A stretch of 64,000 bases of DNA from Haemaphysalis longicornis (GCA_013339765.2 CM023454.1:44277177-44341176); one strand, 5' to 3'. Positions 26,640 through 37,542 are shown, counted from the stretch's first letter. Program-made: numbers and translations. Notes: a model not told the origin generated them from the letters alone.

Positions 26640-26830
26640 ATTGCCAAGTATGATCACCCCATGTTACCGGTCGACAATAAAGCGGATGATGTTGTTTCTC
26701 GGGATAGTTGAATATTCTGTCCTCTCGTCAGACCACTCCTTAGTAACCTGTGTCACGTGTGAAACGAATAAACATGTCGCTATTTTTGGCGCACAGCGGA
26801 CTGTCGCCAATTTGCCACGGACATCTTGAA
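26640..26830 (+). pseudogene. Possible LINE endonuclease C-terminal remnant
   Basis: The plus-strand frame 26,641-26,829 contains SVLSSDHSLVTCV, which resembles the conserved SDH..... end of apurinic-like endonuclease domains in non-LTR retrotransposons. Only about 60 codons are open, and no RT follows. It may be coincidence or a small decayed scrap. Confidence 0.3.
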
Positions 26831-27279
26831 AGTGTGACGCCTCAAGAAGTTTGTGCGCCGCAATTCGGAAACACCCCTTTGCCCGGAGGCCGCCTCCTAC
26901 GAATGGCACAATTGGTTTGACCATTTAGTCGTGCGCTACCATGTCGGGTACCAGGCTGTTGCTCCGTTTACTTAATATTAACTGATATACCACCGTCTTA
27001 TTATAGCAATCCTCCTCTGAATCTCTAATCTCATCGGCTGGTCGTATTTCTCTTTACCGTCGCCTGGGTGCGTTGTGTCTGACGACTGCTCTGATGAATA
27101 CGTTTCTGACAGCGCCTGTCCTAATCATGATAAGTTCCATATGGATATGTATTGTTGAGTTGTACCAAATGCAAACTCAAGTGGGATTCACAATGAATGT
27201 AGGACTTTATTAGGAGAAGAACCTAATTGTGATATCAAAACAAGCGGAAATTAAGGTTTTTTCCTAATTGGCAGCCGAT

Positions 27280-28130
27280 GCAATATTACAAGTTCTTCTC
27301 GACGGCCGGAGCGTTTGACATTTTTTTCACTGCCCGCAGTCTAGATCCATAACCACACCAACAAAAGCGGGCATGCCTCGGAGGTGCCGAAGCACTCGCG
27401 AGATTATCCGGCTCTGAGAAAAGCATCCACTCGATGCCCCAGTGGAGGTGCCCCAAGAAGCCGGTAATGGGAAAAAGCATGGCTTCAGTCGCCAACGTGA
27501 ACGAATTCGATGGAGTTCCAGAACTTCTGGCTAAGCCAGTGCTTCCTTATGCGACTTTGCACTTGACGTCTCTAACATGTTGTGGCACACTGTACGGGCC
27601 AAAGTATCGGCGGATAAGCTTTTGGATGGCCGAGGCATCTGCCTGGGACCGTCACCTATACCGGAGTACCAAGAGCGAAAGCCGCGAATCGAAACAATAA
27701 ATTGTAGAAGGGGGCGCGACACGGCTGGTTGTTCTGAATTCAAAGCTGAGCCAGAGCATGCACGTCTTGCACGCGACGTCCAGATTTGTGTACTTGGCAG
27801 TAATATGGTCCGTGGTACTATGGAGGGAAAACGAATAATTAAGATCCTTGTTCTGGGATACTTCTCCGCACGGCGCACCTCGAGTAATCTTAGTGATGGT
27901 ATTGGCGACACCGCGAATTGCAAGCACTCAAAAATAGGCTGTATTCAACCGTGGTAGTGTTTTTAATAGCTGGAGGGTGAGAAAGCACAAATTGTGGCCG
28001 CCGGAGCCCAGGCCAAGCGCCGCGGGTGGGATCGCAGTAATTTTACCAGGGCGGAAGCTCCGGGACCTATTCAGCTATCAGGGTAAGGCTGACAAATAAA
28101 GTACCCCCATGTCTTGCTTTTTCTTATGCC
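27280..28130. other. GC-richer segment upstream of the I-like LINE
   Basis: Open on both strands (27,434-27,957 plus and 27,531-27,923 minus), with no motif I recognise. It sits just upstream of ORF1 of the plus-strand LINE, so it may be its 5' untranslated region with an internal promoter, or an older repeat. I cannot tell which. Confidence 0.3.
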
Positions 28131-28139
28131 GTATGGATA

Positions 28140-29313
28140 ATGCAAAACCCTCCTCAAATTGTGATCGGTCCCAGAAAACGGATCGCACCGATGTTTCCTC
28201 TCCCATCCCTTCCAACAATCTACTTTCCATTACCTGAGAAATATCCTCAATTCTTAGTTATTGTGGCAGTTGACAAAACAAACCCTCATGGTTCCAAGTC
28301 GGTGTTCTTGATGAATAAAGTCCGATCGCTAAAATCGCCAAAATGCTTTGATGCTCGGTATCGGTTAAGTGTTGGTCAACTTCAAGACAGCAACAAGCCA
28401 CTAACCTCCTGACCCACACCTGCATGGCAAATCTGGCCACCAGAGTCACACCCCACCTTAGCCTCAACACCTCTCAGGTTGTAATTTCTGAGACAGATTT
28501 ATTAAATGAGACCTTAAAGTTCAGGCCTTAAAGATTAGGGTATAACTGCTTTGAGGAGTATCGCCGTCACACGAGCTAATCATAAAATCCTCACAAACCA
28601 TATATTCTTAATATTCAACCACTTGAAACTTCCGGAATCCAATAATTACAGCTTTATCTCTCTGCTCCGTCCGAACATACACCCTCAATTTGCGTCGCTG
28701 CTACAAGTGCCAGCGGTTCGGGCACGGAAAGTACTCGTGTGGGAGTCAACCAACCTGCACCAAGGCGCCCAAGACCATCTCACTGATGACAGTGCATCTG
28801 ATAAACTCCTCTGTTTCAATTCCAAGGACATCATGCTTGAGAAAAACACAATAAACTTTTGGGTCAGAGAAAACATTTCCTTCCCAAAGGCGCGAAGGAG
28901 GTTTGCCTCTTTCCCCCTGGTGAGGGACGCCGACGCGGCATCCTGCTTAGCCCTCAGCCTCTGTGACGGCAAACGTCAGTTAGGGATGCCGCTACTTCCA
29001 CTACTTCCTTTCTACCGGTCCAAAGCAAACGCGAAGGCACGGATTGATGGAGACCGACGTGACCGCGGCAGGTCCCACCCCCGCTGCACCGCCTCGGCAA
29101 CTCGGGGCGCTCCTAAGGCACTCTGCGGTCGCGGCTACAATGAAAGGCACGGTGAAGGGTGCCATTATCCAGTCCGAGGGGCCCGATTCACAGGTCACCC
29201 TCATGACTTCGGATGACGACATAGATGTTCAGGCGTTCCTGCTTGCACAACCACGAAAGCAACGGGCTGTGGCATCCAGGTCAGTAGATAAGGTGAATAA
29301 ACCTCTTCCATGA
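28140..29313 (+). pseudogene. LINE ORF1 (gag-like) with CCHC zinc knuckle, frameshifted
   Basis: The N-terminal part (28,140-28,410) shows FPLPSLPTIYFPLPEKYP, QFLVIVAVDK and a SVGQL segment. In the next frame follow LLTHTCMANLATRVTPHLSL and VVISETDLLNET, matching the RNA-recognition-like region of gag-like ORF1 proteins. A zinc knuckle C-Y-K-C-Q-R-F-G-H-G-K-Y-S-C is encoded at 28,699-28,740, in a different frame from the long 28,551-29,216 frame. Then come LEKNTINFWVREN and ISFPKARRRF, and an acidic C-terminus with SDDDIDVQA ending at 29,313. ORF1 protein coats element RNA. At least three frame changes separate the parts. Confidence 0.8.
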
Positions 29314-29445
29314 GTTCATGCCCCGACATTTGACAAATAAACACGCACATAGTCCAGTCGCTTTAACCTAAATAATGGGAAGAGAAAATATCATGCATTT
29401 GAACGGCACAGCCCTTCTTAAATTCCTAATGGTATCTATGAGTTA

Positions 29446-30690
29446 TTGCATTCCAAGCAGCCACGTTTAATATGTCTCCAAGAAACCAATTTAAACTCCC
29501 GGCAGACAATTTTTTTGAATAGTTACAATTTATGTAGTAAGGAGAGAGTTGGTGGTGGCACGTCCTCAGCTGGTGTGGCCATCATTGTCCGGATAACCTT
29601 GTCGTGTCACGCTGTCCAACTACAGTCCATCCTAGAGGCTGTTGCCATTCGAGCGACAATCCGTAATAAGCTTATATCACTATGTTCTATAAACATCAAT
29701 CGTGACTTTCAGCTGTCGAGTTTAGATTTTGGTGCTCTGGTAGATCAGTTACCCAAACTTTTACATTATGACAGGCATACTGAATGCACATAACTCTCTT
29801 TGGGTCTCTGCTCGCACGAATGCCGGAGGTTGCCTCATTGGGAAAATGTCAACATCGTAAAGAGCATGCATTTTAAACCAGAAACAGCCAACATATGATA
29901 ATACAGGTCACAACACTTATTCAAACATTGACTTGGCATTGTAACTGCAGTTCTCTTTTTATGTCATGATTGGGGAGTGTGAACCGGCCCATTTTAACTG
30001 CAGTTCTCTTTTTATGTCATGAGTGGGGAGTGTGAACCGGCCCATTTTGCAGTGACCACTTCCCCACGTGACTAAAATACATAGGTAAAGGCCCAAGCGG
30101 TCCATCTTTCAAGGACAAGTTCAATGAAGCAAGAACACAGTAGAATATAAATACAGAGGCATTCAAACTAGAGTACACGTCCACAAGACAACTACACATT
30201 GAGCAGGCAACTCAACTACTCACGGCAAACATCCTCGATGCCAGGAAAATGTCTATTCCGCACACCACTGGTGGCCTGCGCTACCATACAAGGCCGTGGT
30301 TGATTGTGGACTGCAGGTTGGCGTTACAGGACGAGAACGAGGCGAGGGGTATGCTTCGTTGGTACCCTACGTCGGGTAACCTGTTGTTCAAACGGGTCAA
30401 AGCGTTTCAAAAACGTGTGCGCCGTGAGGCAAAACAAATTGGCGTTCATTCACAACATCAATAAACTCCTACATCAACATACCAAAATGAAAGACACGAT
30501 ACAGACACTCAAGGGACAACACCCACACAGCCTGCCTCTGGTCAGCACAACAGGGGACACACTCGCAAGCCATGATTACGAACAACTCTCATAACTCTTC
30601 CAACACCTGTCCAGTTCAGCAGACTACACAAATATTTTCATAGAACAGAAACATTCGACCCGAAAGAAGTTTTTACTAGAGAACAACAGG
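29446..30690 (+). pseudogene. LINE ORF2 endonuclease and linker, degenerate
   Basis: Frame 29,446-29,793 begins with PRLICLQETNL, the conserved LQE(T/H) glutamate motif of apurinic-like endonucleases, then GGVAII-like SSAGVAIIV and a SININRDF strand. After a frameshift NAHNSLWVSARTNAGG follows, but the GDFNAHN catalytic box reads G-I-L-N-A-H-N, so the key Asp is lost. A 53-bp tandem duplication sits in the domain. The linker (30,190-30,590) includes ATQLLTANILDARKMSIP, RPWLIVDCRLALQDENEARG and a basic helix. Another frame then gives AFIHNINKLLHQHTKMKD. The domain would nick target DNA to start reverse transcription. Confidence 0.75.
29943..30048. repeat. Tandem duplication, two copies of 53 bp
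   Basis: Copy 1 at 29,943-29,995 and copy 2 at 29,996-30,048 differ at one base (ATGATTGG versus ATGAGTGG). It lies within the endonuclease region of the LINE and is a local, fairly recent event. Confidence 0.9.
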
Positions 30691-30699
30691 TGAACATCC

Positions 30700-31900
30700 T
30701 ATAACTGGAATGGCACCTATCTGGCGAACCGTAAGAATGAATGACTCTCGTTGTTTTTTCAGAATGTGCCGGGGTTTTCGTTCGCTACAGCGTCATCAAG
30801 GAGCACTCATGGAACTCCGGAAGTCTTTATCGTCCCACCGATTGAAGCTGGCTTCGTTACTGAATGACCAGAGGGCATCGATGGTGACGTCATTGGCATC
30901 AAGACTAGAAAAGCAGCAGCACACAATTGACCACATCAGAGGGCACGGCACCTGTCTGGCAAACAGTATGAACGCACGACTCTTGTTACTTTTTCAGGTT
31001 AGTTGTGTGAATTATAATGCCTCATGCCGTAGCGATGATAGATTTTTGTTGATTTTGCCATCCCCTCGGTGGTGCTGTACTACAGTGATTGATGTTTGGA
31101 CTCGGATGCTATTGTTGCTGACATCGGGGATATCGAGGAAAATGCTGGGCCTTGAGTAGAGCAAATGGTACAGACAATTTTAAAAAAACCAGACAAAGTC
31201 AGACTGTAGGTTAGACGCCATCAAAGATGACATTTTGGGCCTAAGCAGTAAAACGGACCGACTAACCGAAATTCTTGAAGTATTCCAGGAAATGAAAGCG
31301 AAAATTGATTTTCTTCAAACGGCTGTACAAGACCAGGCTCATCGATTAACAGATTTGGAAAAGAGAACCAGGTTGAACAACCTCGTTTCTGGTTTTGAGG
31401 AGCAAGCGAAATAATCGGAAACTAATTTGAAGAAATTTGTTGTGGATGACATATTTGAGAGGCAGTTGGGCGTTTAACTGAAGTCGGTAGAAAGAATTCA
31501 CCTCATTGGTAAAAACACCAAGCAAAATGCGGACCCGTCAGAATGTAATTTGATGATTTTAGGGAAAAGAATAGCGTGCTACAGAACTGCAAAAAGCTGA
31601 AGGGGAGTACTGTTAGCGTTAGCAACGACTATGCGAAGGAAACTGTAGCCGGTCGCAAAAAAAATGTTGGAAAAGTGCTGCTGCCGACAAGGATAACAGC
31701 CAAAAGCTAACGCTTCTCGGTGACCAGATTTAAATGGACGCGGAAAAATACTCGTGGGACACCACACGGAATGAGGGTTGTCCGTATCAGAATCGTGGGG
31801 AAGAAGCCCATATGGGCATACCGTTAGAAGCCAGCATATGACCCTGTAATGGCCTTCAAATGAGGGTTGACAGTATGTTTGAATCCATAAATTAATAAAC
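30700..31900 (+). mobile_element. Nested LINE 5'/ORF1 fragment with 2A-like motif
   Basis: Frame 30,969-31,159 starts MNARLLLLF and leads to WTRMLLLLTSG. With a one-base loss in a G run this continues as GDIEENAGP, a 2A-like end. Downstream (31,200-31,800), broken by stops, is a coiled-coil ORF1: DRLTEILEVFQEMKAKI, LTDLEKRTRLNNLV.GFEE, a DIFERQLGV segment, and SVERIHLIGK as in the RNA-binding domain of L1-type ORF1 proteins. LTVSVSNDY-like and W-DTTRNEG remnants follow. An earlier partial copy of the 5' segment (GGCACCTATCTGGCGAACC, 30,711) precedes it. No endonuclease or RT of this element is present. It ends near an AATAAA-like stretch (31,893) before the host LINE's RT resumes at about 31,935. 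Confidence 0.65.
31099..31155 (+). other. 2A-like (ribosome-skipping) peptide remnant
   Basis: TRMLLLLTSG is read in the frame of 30,969-31,159. The +2-shifted frame at 31,129-31,152 gives D-I-E-E-N-A-G-P, then a stop. The two halves share a run of four G at 31,126-31,129, where a fifth G would join them. The consensus is D(V/I)E.NPGP, so Pro-to-Ala has occurred in NPG. 2A-like motifs near ORF starts are known in several non-LTR retrotransposons. Confidence 0.65.
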
Positions 31901-31924
31901 TCAACGTTTTCAGTGTATCAGCGC

Positions 31925-33410
31925 ATTCACAAGGCTCCTCTGAGAACGTGTGAACCATCAGCTCCAGGCACAGACAACTTCACCTATACAATGATATAGC
32001 ACCTGCAGCCTGGCACGCTTGAAACACTTCTACATCGATGTAAAAAATATGGCTTTCGGGACAAAGTCCATACTCTTGGAGATAGGCCATAGTAGTGGCT
32101 TTCTTGAACAAGAGAAATATGCCGTCATCCCCATCAAGTTACCGTCCCAAAGCCACGACGAGCTGCCTCCGCAATTTTTTCATAATATGATAAATCGCAG
32201 GCACGTGTAGTTGAGTACAACTTGAGTACAACGGTCTTCGCGAGAGCTGCAAGGCAGTTTCGAGGTGGGGCGATCGACAAACGATCATCTTGTCGCACTT
32301 TCCTTGTACACCAATGATGCCCTCGTGCATAAACAGTATTGTGTAACTGTGTGTTTTCCGACGTCGAGAAGGCGTACGACAGCGCTTCGGGTTACGGGAT
32401 CCCTATTGTCCTCAAGACGTTCGGTGTTTCGGGGAACAGCTTAAACACCCTTGTTAGTAACTTGTCAGAGAGAAGTTTCAAGTGAGAGTTGGTTGTGCAC
32501 TCTCCAAGGTTGACGTGCAAGAAAATGGCGTGCCGCAAGTTGGCCTTATGAGCTGCACTATTTTCATAGTCAAGATGAATTCTCTTGGGAAGGCATTGCC
32601 ACATACAGTTTCTTTATTTCATGTATGTAGACGACACCCAGATATCTTTTAAATCATGTTATATGTCCGTCTGTGAACGTCATGTCCAGCTGGGCGTCAA
32701 GAAACTTTCCGGGTGGGCAAACAAGAATGGTTTTAGATTTAACCCTGGAAAATGCTGTTGCCGTGTGTTCTTCAGGAAGCGTGAGGTCCATGCGGACCCA
32801 GCATTAGTCTGAATGGTATGTCCAATCCTGTTCACAAGGAGCACAAGTTTTTAGCTGTTGAGTTTGACCACAAACACACATTCAGTGAGCACATCAACAC
32901 TTTAAGGTTCGCTCCAACCAATTCAATGGGGCTGAGAAAGAACTCCTGCTGAGCTTGTATACGGCTTTGCTGGGGTGTCGTTTGGCCAAAGGCAGCGTGT
33001 TTATGGGCCAGCACTAAAACAGCATTACGAATGCTTGAACCAGTCCTACACTTGTGGCTTCGTCTTGCATCGGGTGCATTTCACACTAGTCTGGTCGAAA
33101 GTATGTATGCCGAGTGTAACAAGTGGTGCCTTTAGAACGGACGTACATGACTTTGCTTAATGCTTTTAAAAATTTATCTCCTAATGAACATCCTTTTTAT
33201 CCTTTCTTTGAGAATACATCCACATACCTGGTGTTTGTAAATTGCCCAGTCATTGCTCTGCCCTTTTCGTTTAAATTGAGAGATCGACCCTCGGATCTCA
33301 GTGCTTCATTTTCAGATGTGTACAGATCATACTTGCCCTGTGTTCTCCCTGTGCCCCGTGACCTTTCTTTTATCAAACGTGAAAAAATCGTGTACCACGA
33401 GCTGTAATTC
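31925..33410 (+). pseudogene. I/jockey-like LINE reverse transcriptase, degenerate
   Basis: The RT resumes at PLRTCEPSAPGTDNFTY (31,936), the S.PG.D motif before the fingers. It continues across frames with HLQPGTLETLLHRC, MINRRHV (32,192), F.VGRSTNDHLVAL and VFSDVEKAYDSASGYGI (about 32,352), where the first catalytic Asp is present. Then come VQENGVPQVGLMSCTIFIV (the G of GVPQG is Val), and FMYVDDTQISF near 32,620 with both catalytic Asp. The thumb includes KKLSGWANKNGFRFNPGK. The frame 33,123-33,407 holds the post-RT region with LERTYMTLL. The original enzyme would copy element RNA at the nicked target. Numerous frameshifts inactivate it. Confidence 0.8.
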
Positions 33411-33479
33411 TGCAGAACTTCCTGTCTCTGCCGTTAATATACCCATGAGCAGAATTTTTCAGTGATGGTTTAAAACCTC

Positions 33480-33830
33480 CTCTATAGTGTCCTGTGCTGC
33501 TCATGGTACAATATTCAATGCAGCCAGAACCATGAGCGTACGCCCATCCCTGTTTCCAGTGGAAGCTTCAGGTATTTTACACATTATCTATACACATTAC
33601 ACTATAAAAATCATCTATACAGATTCATTGACAGTTGTTCGTACAATATTGTCGCACAACCCCCCAAAAAACCACTAGGTAATGTTGTGTTCAACACCAT
33701 TACGCCTGTCTAGGCGGACAAGCACGAGCTGTCCTCTGCTGTGCCCCAGGACACGCCGCGCTCGCTAGCAATGAGTTGGCAGACGAGAGAGCCGCTGCTG
33801 CTCCACTCAGGAACACTCTAGATAACAACG
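33480..33830 (+). pseudogene. LINE RNase H domain remnant
   Basis: Frame 33,487-33,678 reads AAHGTIFNAARTMSV, then FPVEASGIL (Glu of the catalytic set) and IIYTDSLTVVRTIL (TDS, catalytic Asp). In another frame ARAVLCCAPGHAALASNELADERA (quoted in parts: CCAPGHA and NELADE) gives the final W.PGH...GNE.AD motif with W lost. RNase H removes RNA from the hybrid. Its presence assigns the element to the I side of the LINE tree. Confidence 0.75.
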
Positions 33831-34406
33831 GTACCCTGTACAGACCTCATGCTACACATAAGACAACACGGGCAAACAGCATGCATAACACACTAGAGTG
33901 AACAGATAGACAACAAACTACATGAAATAAAGACACACTTGGACGGTACGCAGCTGACGGACACCACAGACACACTTAAGTCTCCTTGGCTAGGCTAAGG
34001 ATAGGACACACGCAAGGAATGCACTGGTATCCGCTCACGAGATCTTCTTGACTCCAGTGCAGCAGGTGCGAAGAAGCCCTATTCGTAGTTCACGTACTCA
34101 TTTAAGGCAACGCAATCGATACCACACAAGAGAAACATTTTCGGGAACGCTATCACGCTGCACCCATCACACTTGTTAGCTAACAACCCAGTGTTTTCTA
34201 ACAAGCGTGTTTTCAGTTTTCATCAGAATTCACGTTTTTACAGCTTCTTTCATATCATGGAAAATATTCCTGGCTCTATACAGCAGCCATCTTGGTGCCT
34301 TCGGTACACTTTTGTTCTTAATGAAAAAAGTTAGAATTTATTCGCACATCGATCCTCATCAAATGACTTTGTCTGGGGCGGTCTTTGCCCTGGTCGGCCT
34401 TGCGTC

Positions 34407-34412
34407 AATAAA
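34407..34412 (+). promoter_or_regulatory. LINE poly(A) signal
   Basis: AATAAA in GCGTCAATAAACTC, followed within 20 bp by a CAT-type short repeat (GTCATCATCATTATG). This pattern, GGCCTTGCG-CAATAAA, resembles 3' ends of tick I-like LINEs and marks the probable end of the element near 34,430. Confidence 0.55.
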
Positions 34413-34439
34413 CTCAAACCGTCATCATCATTATGTACT

Positions 34440-35400
34440 GGCTTACCTTATCAGCCCGAAGTTCAGCAACCAAACGTGTCGCGACTGGTCGGCGGTTTCC
34501 TCGACTTCATCCTTGGGAAAATTGACAAGCTTGAATGAGCCTGGGTTCTCAAGATGTTAGCGTCTAGATTGGCAAGATGTCAGGCTTTTTCGGGAAATCC
34601 GCAATCTTTTACACCACTGGTGCTGTTGCCACATTACTTCATCGTGGGATTTCCTCGTTCTTCGTTAAGTTACTGGATGATGAGTCGTAGGCGCACAAGG
34701 TTCGATGGCCCATTGAAGCAATGGCCCTGGGTAGTACTCCCCAACTCCTGCGGCAATCTACGCCGCAGAGTCACTGCCGATGCTTGCGCCAATAGCAGTA
34801 GTTCCGGCAGAATCCAAAGGTGATGCTTAGTATTCTTCATCAACTGTGTTAATTTTCGGGGAGCGGAGATGGCCTTCTATCGTTGGCAGATTTTCTCCGA
34901 CGCACACTCAGTGCCGCAATCTTTTCCAGCGTATTCGCCTCTGGTGGGTTTGAATGTCTTTTGCTCAACATCAATGTACATGCTGAGCATCTTGGCGATA
35001 ATGGGTAAGTCGATCGTTCAGGGAATATTTCTTATAGAATGTTTTGTTTTTCAGAATTGTCGTGCAGGTTGAACAATTGAGTTGTTCGTTTGAGTAGTCA
35101 TTACATGTTCTTTGACCAAAACGGCTTAGCGGACATGGGATGCAGACAAACATTAGTCTGTGAAATTGTGCATAAGGTCGAAAGCTGCTGTCACTCTATA
35201 TTCATTAGGTCATGGTAAACGTCACTTTTAAGATCGCTCGCCAAAGTAGTTGAAGCTTGATTCTGTAGCAAAAAGTAATCCTAACCCCTGGTGACTTCTT
35301 CGAAGTTCACAATGGCCTATGAGTTCCCGATCCCTTGACGTTCATTTGTGAAGATTGTTAGGAGGACCTTGGTTTTTCGACATGACATTGTTACACCGCC
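34440..35400. other. No feature recognised
   Basis: Short frames only on both strands and no repeat family I can place. It separates the LINE from the gypsy nucleocapsid-protease fragment. Confidence 0.5.
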
Positions 35401-35409
35401 CTTGGTTAA

Positions 35410-36300
35410 GGCAATTACGCAGTAAAAGAAAATGATGCACTGCACTGCAGCAATACTGTCACTACAGAAGCGGTCGTCACACATACGAACATAAGCATGC
35501 AGGGTTTTGGTGGCACACGAACATCGTCACCGATTATTTGCAGTGGTGCCAGTGGAATACCCTTACTCTGTGTGGCACTGTTAGTCTTAGAGAAGTTGAT
35601 GTACCCGTCAAAGATGTTCATGCCTGCATGATATTGCCACAGGAAGTCTATGCCTTTCATGCTACACACTGTTACACTGCAAGAGAACGACGAACGTGCT
35701 GATGAAATCTGAATTCCATGCGGACTCCACAGGAACTAATGTGAGGCTCGTCCCGTGGAGTCTCAACCTTTCTGTGCCTTTCAACACGTTTCAGACCGAC
35801 CACCGAGTAGTGCGCCCGGTGTCCACTAATTTGCTCATGTGGAGCCCCTTGATGAGAACGAAAAGTTCGGCACTTAAGTTTGCGCTGACGTTCAAGAGCT
35901 TCGGCATCCTTTCCTCCATCTCCGGTGAGGCGTTTCCGGCATTGATTCGTATCAGCCCTGCCTCCCGAGGCTGCCATTTTCCGTAGCCCGGAGTTGACGT
36001 GAGAGACCACCTAGTTGGTAGGTTTGCACGACTGTACTGGCTTGGACCAATGAAGAGAGCGGGTGACGGCGGCAGCGATCGGAAAAATAGCGCGGTAGCC
36101 CCACGCTCGGCGATGTGTATAGGAATAGCAGAGGGTCTATGGCCAATTGCAAGACAAAAGGCTTACGCTGCAAAGTAGCACCTTTTACAATAGGGGCACC
36201 GCCGATAAAAATGGCCCGGTTCGCCACAGTATTCACACAGCTAGCTGCTAGTGGAATTAGGCCTGAGGTCTCTCTTGTCAACTTATGGCTGTTGTAATTG
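35410..36300 (-). pseudogene. gag-pol: Orphan Ty3/gypsy nucleocapsid-protease fragment
   Basis: The minus strand encodes a CCHC zinc knuckle, C-E-Y-C-G-E-P-G-H-F-Y-R-R-C, at 36,237-36,196. The protease follows: a segment leading to KLVDTGRTTRWSV with the active-site DTG at 35,823-35,815, though the usual A/S after DTG is Arg. Then come TLVPVESAWNSDFIST and the flap-distal MKGIDFLWQYHAGMN with INFS (35,655-35,570). Last is a PPLRI-like APLQIIGDDVRVPP linker toward RT. RT is not found downstream, so only this piece survives. Stops and frame changes occur. The sequence differs clearly from the other gypsy families in the window. Confidence 0.7.
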
Positions 36301-36309
36301 AGTTTCACA

Positions 36310-37040
36310 ATTGAGATGATATAGAGGACGGCATGCTGCTTGAATATGGAAGAGCGTCTTGCAGTGGCGGGGCCCTCCAGAAGGAGGCAGAAGGAAAGGA
36401 AGGGTCGGCGCCGCAGGTCTGGTCGGTGGGGCGGGTGCGTGGCATGTTTGAAGCATGGCAATAAAACTTTGCTTAGCGACTCTACCGGCACTACTGGCAT
36501 ATAGAGGGCATTGCTGGCTTTCTGACAGACAACGTTGGTTTGGCAGACAAATTGATGCCCACTTATCCGTACTTACTGAACTGTTCGCCCAAGATCCCGC
36601 GGATGAGATGGCGCAACAGCGTTGTGATCATTTTGCTGGAATAGAGCTGAAATACTCGACAGTTAGAAGGCACAATACTATCGTATTCGCAAGAACGCTG
36701 CGGTAGAGCCTACTCGATGTAAGTAGTTTCACGGGCCAAAATGACGACCGTACCCAGTGGGTTGCACACGAGATTAGCAAAGTGTTGTTCTTTACATAGT
36801 AAATAAGATGTCGTAGATTCTTCCTTATATCATATCAGAATGTGATATCCTGACGGGACAGGCGACTGCACGTCATCGTAAAAACCTTCAGAAGTTTTTA
36901 TATAGCCGTCAAAAGGTTAAGCGCACCGATTGACTTCGACTTTTGGAGCCAGTCTTATTGTATTTGGTTGCACCGTTACGACAGCAAGTTGGGACAAAGG
37001 GCTGCTGGAATGTAACGGAAGTAAGAACATACTGTGGAAT
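36310..37040. other. No gene recognised
   Basis: May include the rest of the gag of the neighbouring gypsy fragment (minus strand, 36,300-36,500, rich in Leu/Ser/Arg), but no motif confirms it. The frame at 36,455-36,706 plus has no recognisable domain. Confidence 0.4.
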
Positions 37041-37059
37041 CACTCCCGCCACGCAGTCT

Positions 37060-37542
37060 TTACGCTATGGTGCGGAGTAAAAACACCACTCTTCAGTGAA
37101 AGAAAAGCGAGCTCAGGATAGAGGATCAGGATAGGAAATGAGGGGCTCGTTGAAATAAGACAGAAATAAGGGTTGGTATTTAGGAAAACCTCGGAAAGCA
37201 ACGGGAAGGATTTGGTAGGCCACTGATACAAATAAAGCATTTGTAATGAAAGAAAGGGAAGGAGAAATGACCACCGGGGGGATTCGAACCAACGAGATCT
37301 AGAATACCGGTCTGGTGGGATGACCACGATACTACATGAGAGGTTATATTCCCCTCCCCTTTTCTGGGCGATTTATGTTTAGTTATTTTTCGGGGCGGTA
37401 GCGCGTTGGGGTGGTATCCAGCGCCACTCCGACTACTCGGGGCGAACGGTACCTTCTTTTTAACCCCGGGCCGTGACTCGATTGTCTACGACCTGTCGAG
37501 GGTGGTCGACCAGCCTTGAACCTTCTTAATCTCCCTATATAT
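37060..37542 (-). repeat. tRNA-derived SINE, inverted, interrupted at its end by gypsy element 1
   Basis: The minus strand carries a tRNA-like head: A-box-like TAGTATCGTGG and a perfect B-box GGTTCGAATCC at 37,290-37,280. Body segments match the 58.4-58.7 kb copy (GTAGAC-ATCGAGTCACGG, GGGTTAAAAAGAAGG and CGAGTAGTCGGAGTGG on the minus strand). The tail-like AAGGGAAGGAGAAATG, GAGGGGCTCG and AATAAGACAG on the plus strand match 58,255-58,300 and 58,740-58,790. Such tRNA-derived SINEs (for example Ruka) are known from ticks. The sequence stops at CCCTATATAT, where the LTR of element 1 begins. Confidence 0.7.

Larger units (their letters stand above)
28130..34430 (+). mobile_element. Near full-length, inactive I/jockey-like LINE with nested insert
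   Basis: Plus-strand pieces appear in the canonical order: ORF1 with zinc knuckle, apurinic-like endonuclease, linker, RT with YVDD, RNase H, 3' UTR with AATAAA and a short CAT-type tail. The presence of RNase H after RT fits the I group rather than jockey proper. About 1.2 kb of a different LINE lies between linker and RT (30.7-31.9 kb). Every domain is split by frameshifts or stops, so the copy is dead. It is the oldest large element in this part, because the insert interrupts it. Confidence 0.8.

Noticed and set aside
27531..27957. Overlapping 126- and 130-codon frames on opposite strands
   Set aside because: Mirror-image openness from GC composition; neither shows a motif. Kept only as a possible LINE 5' region.
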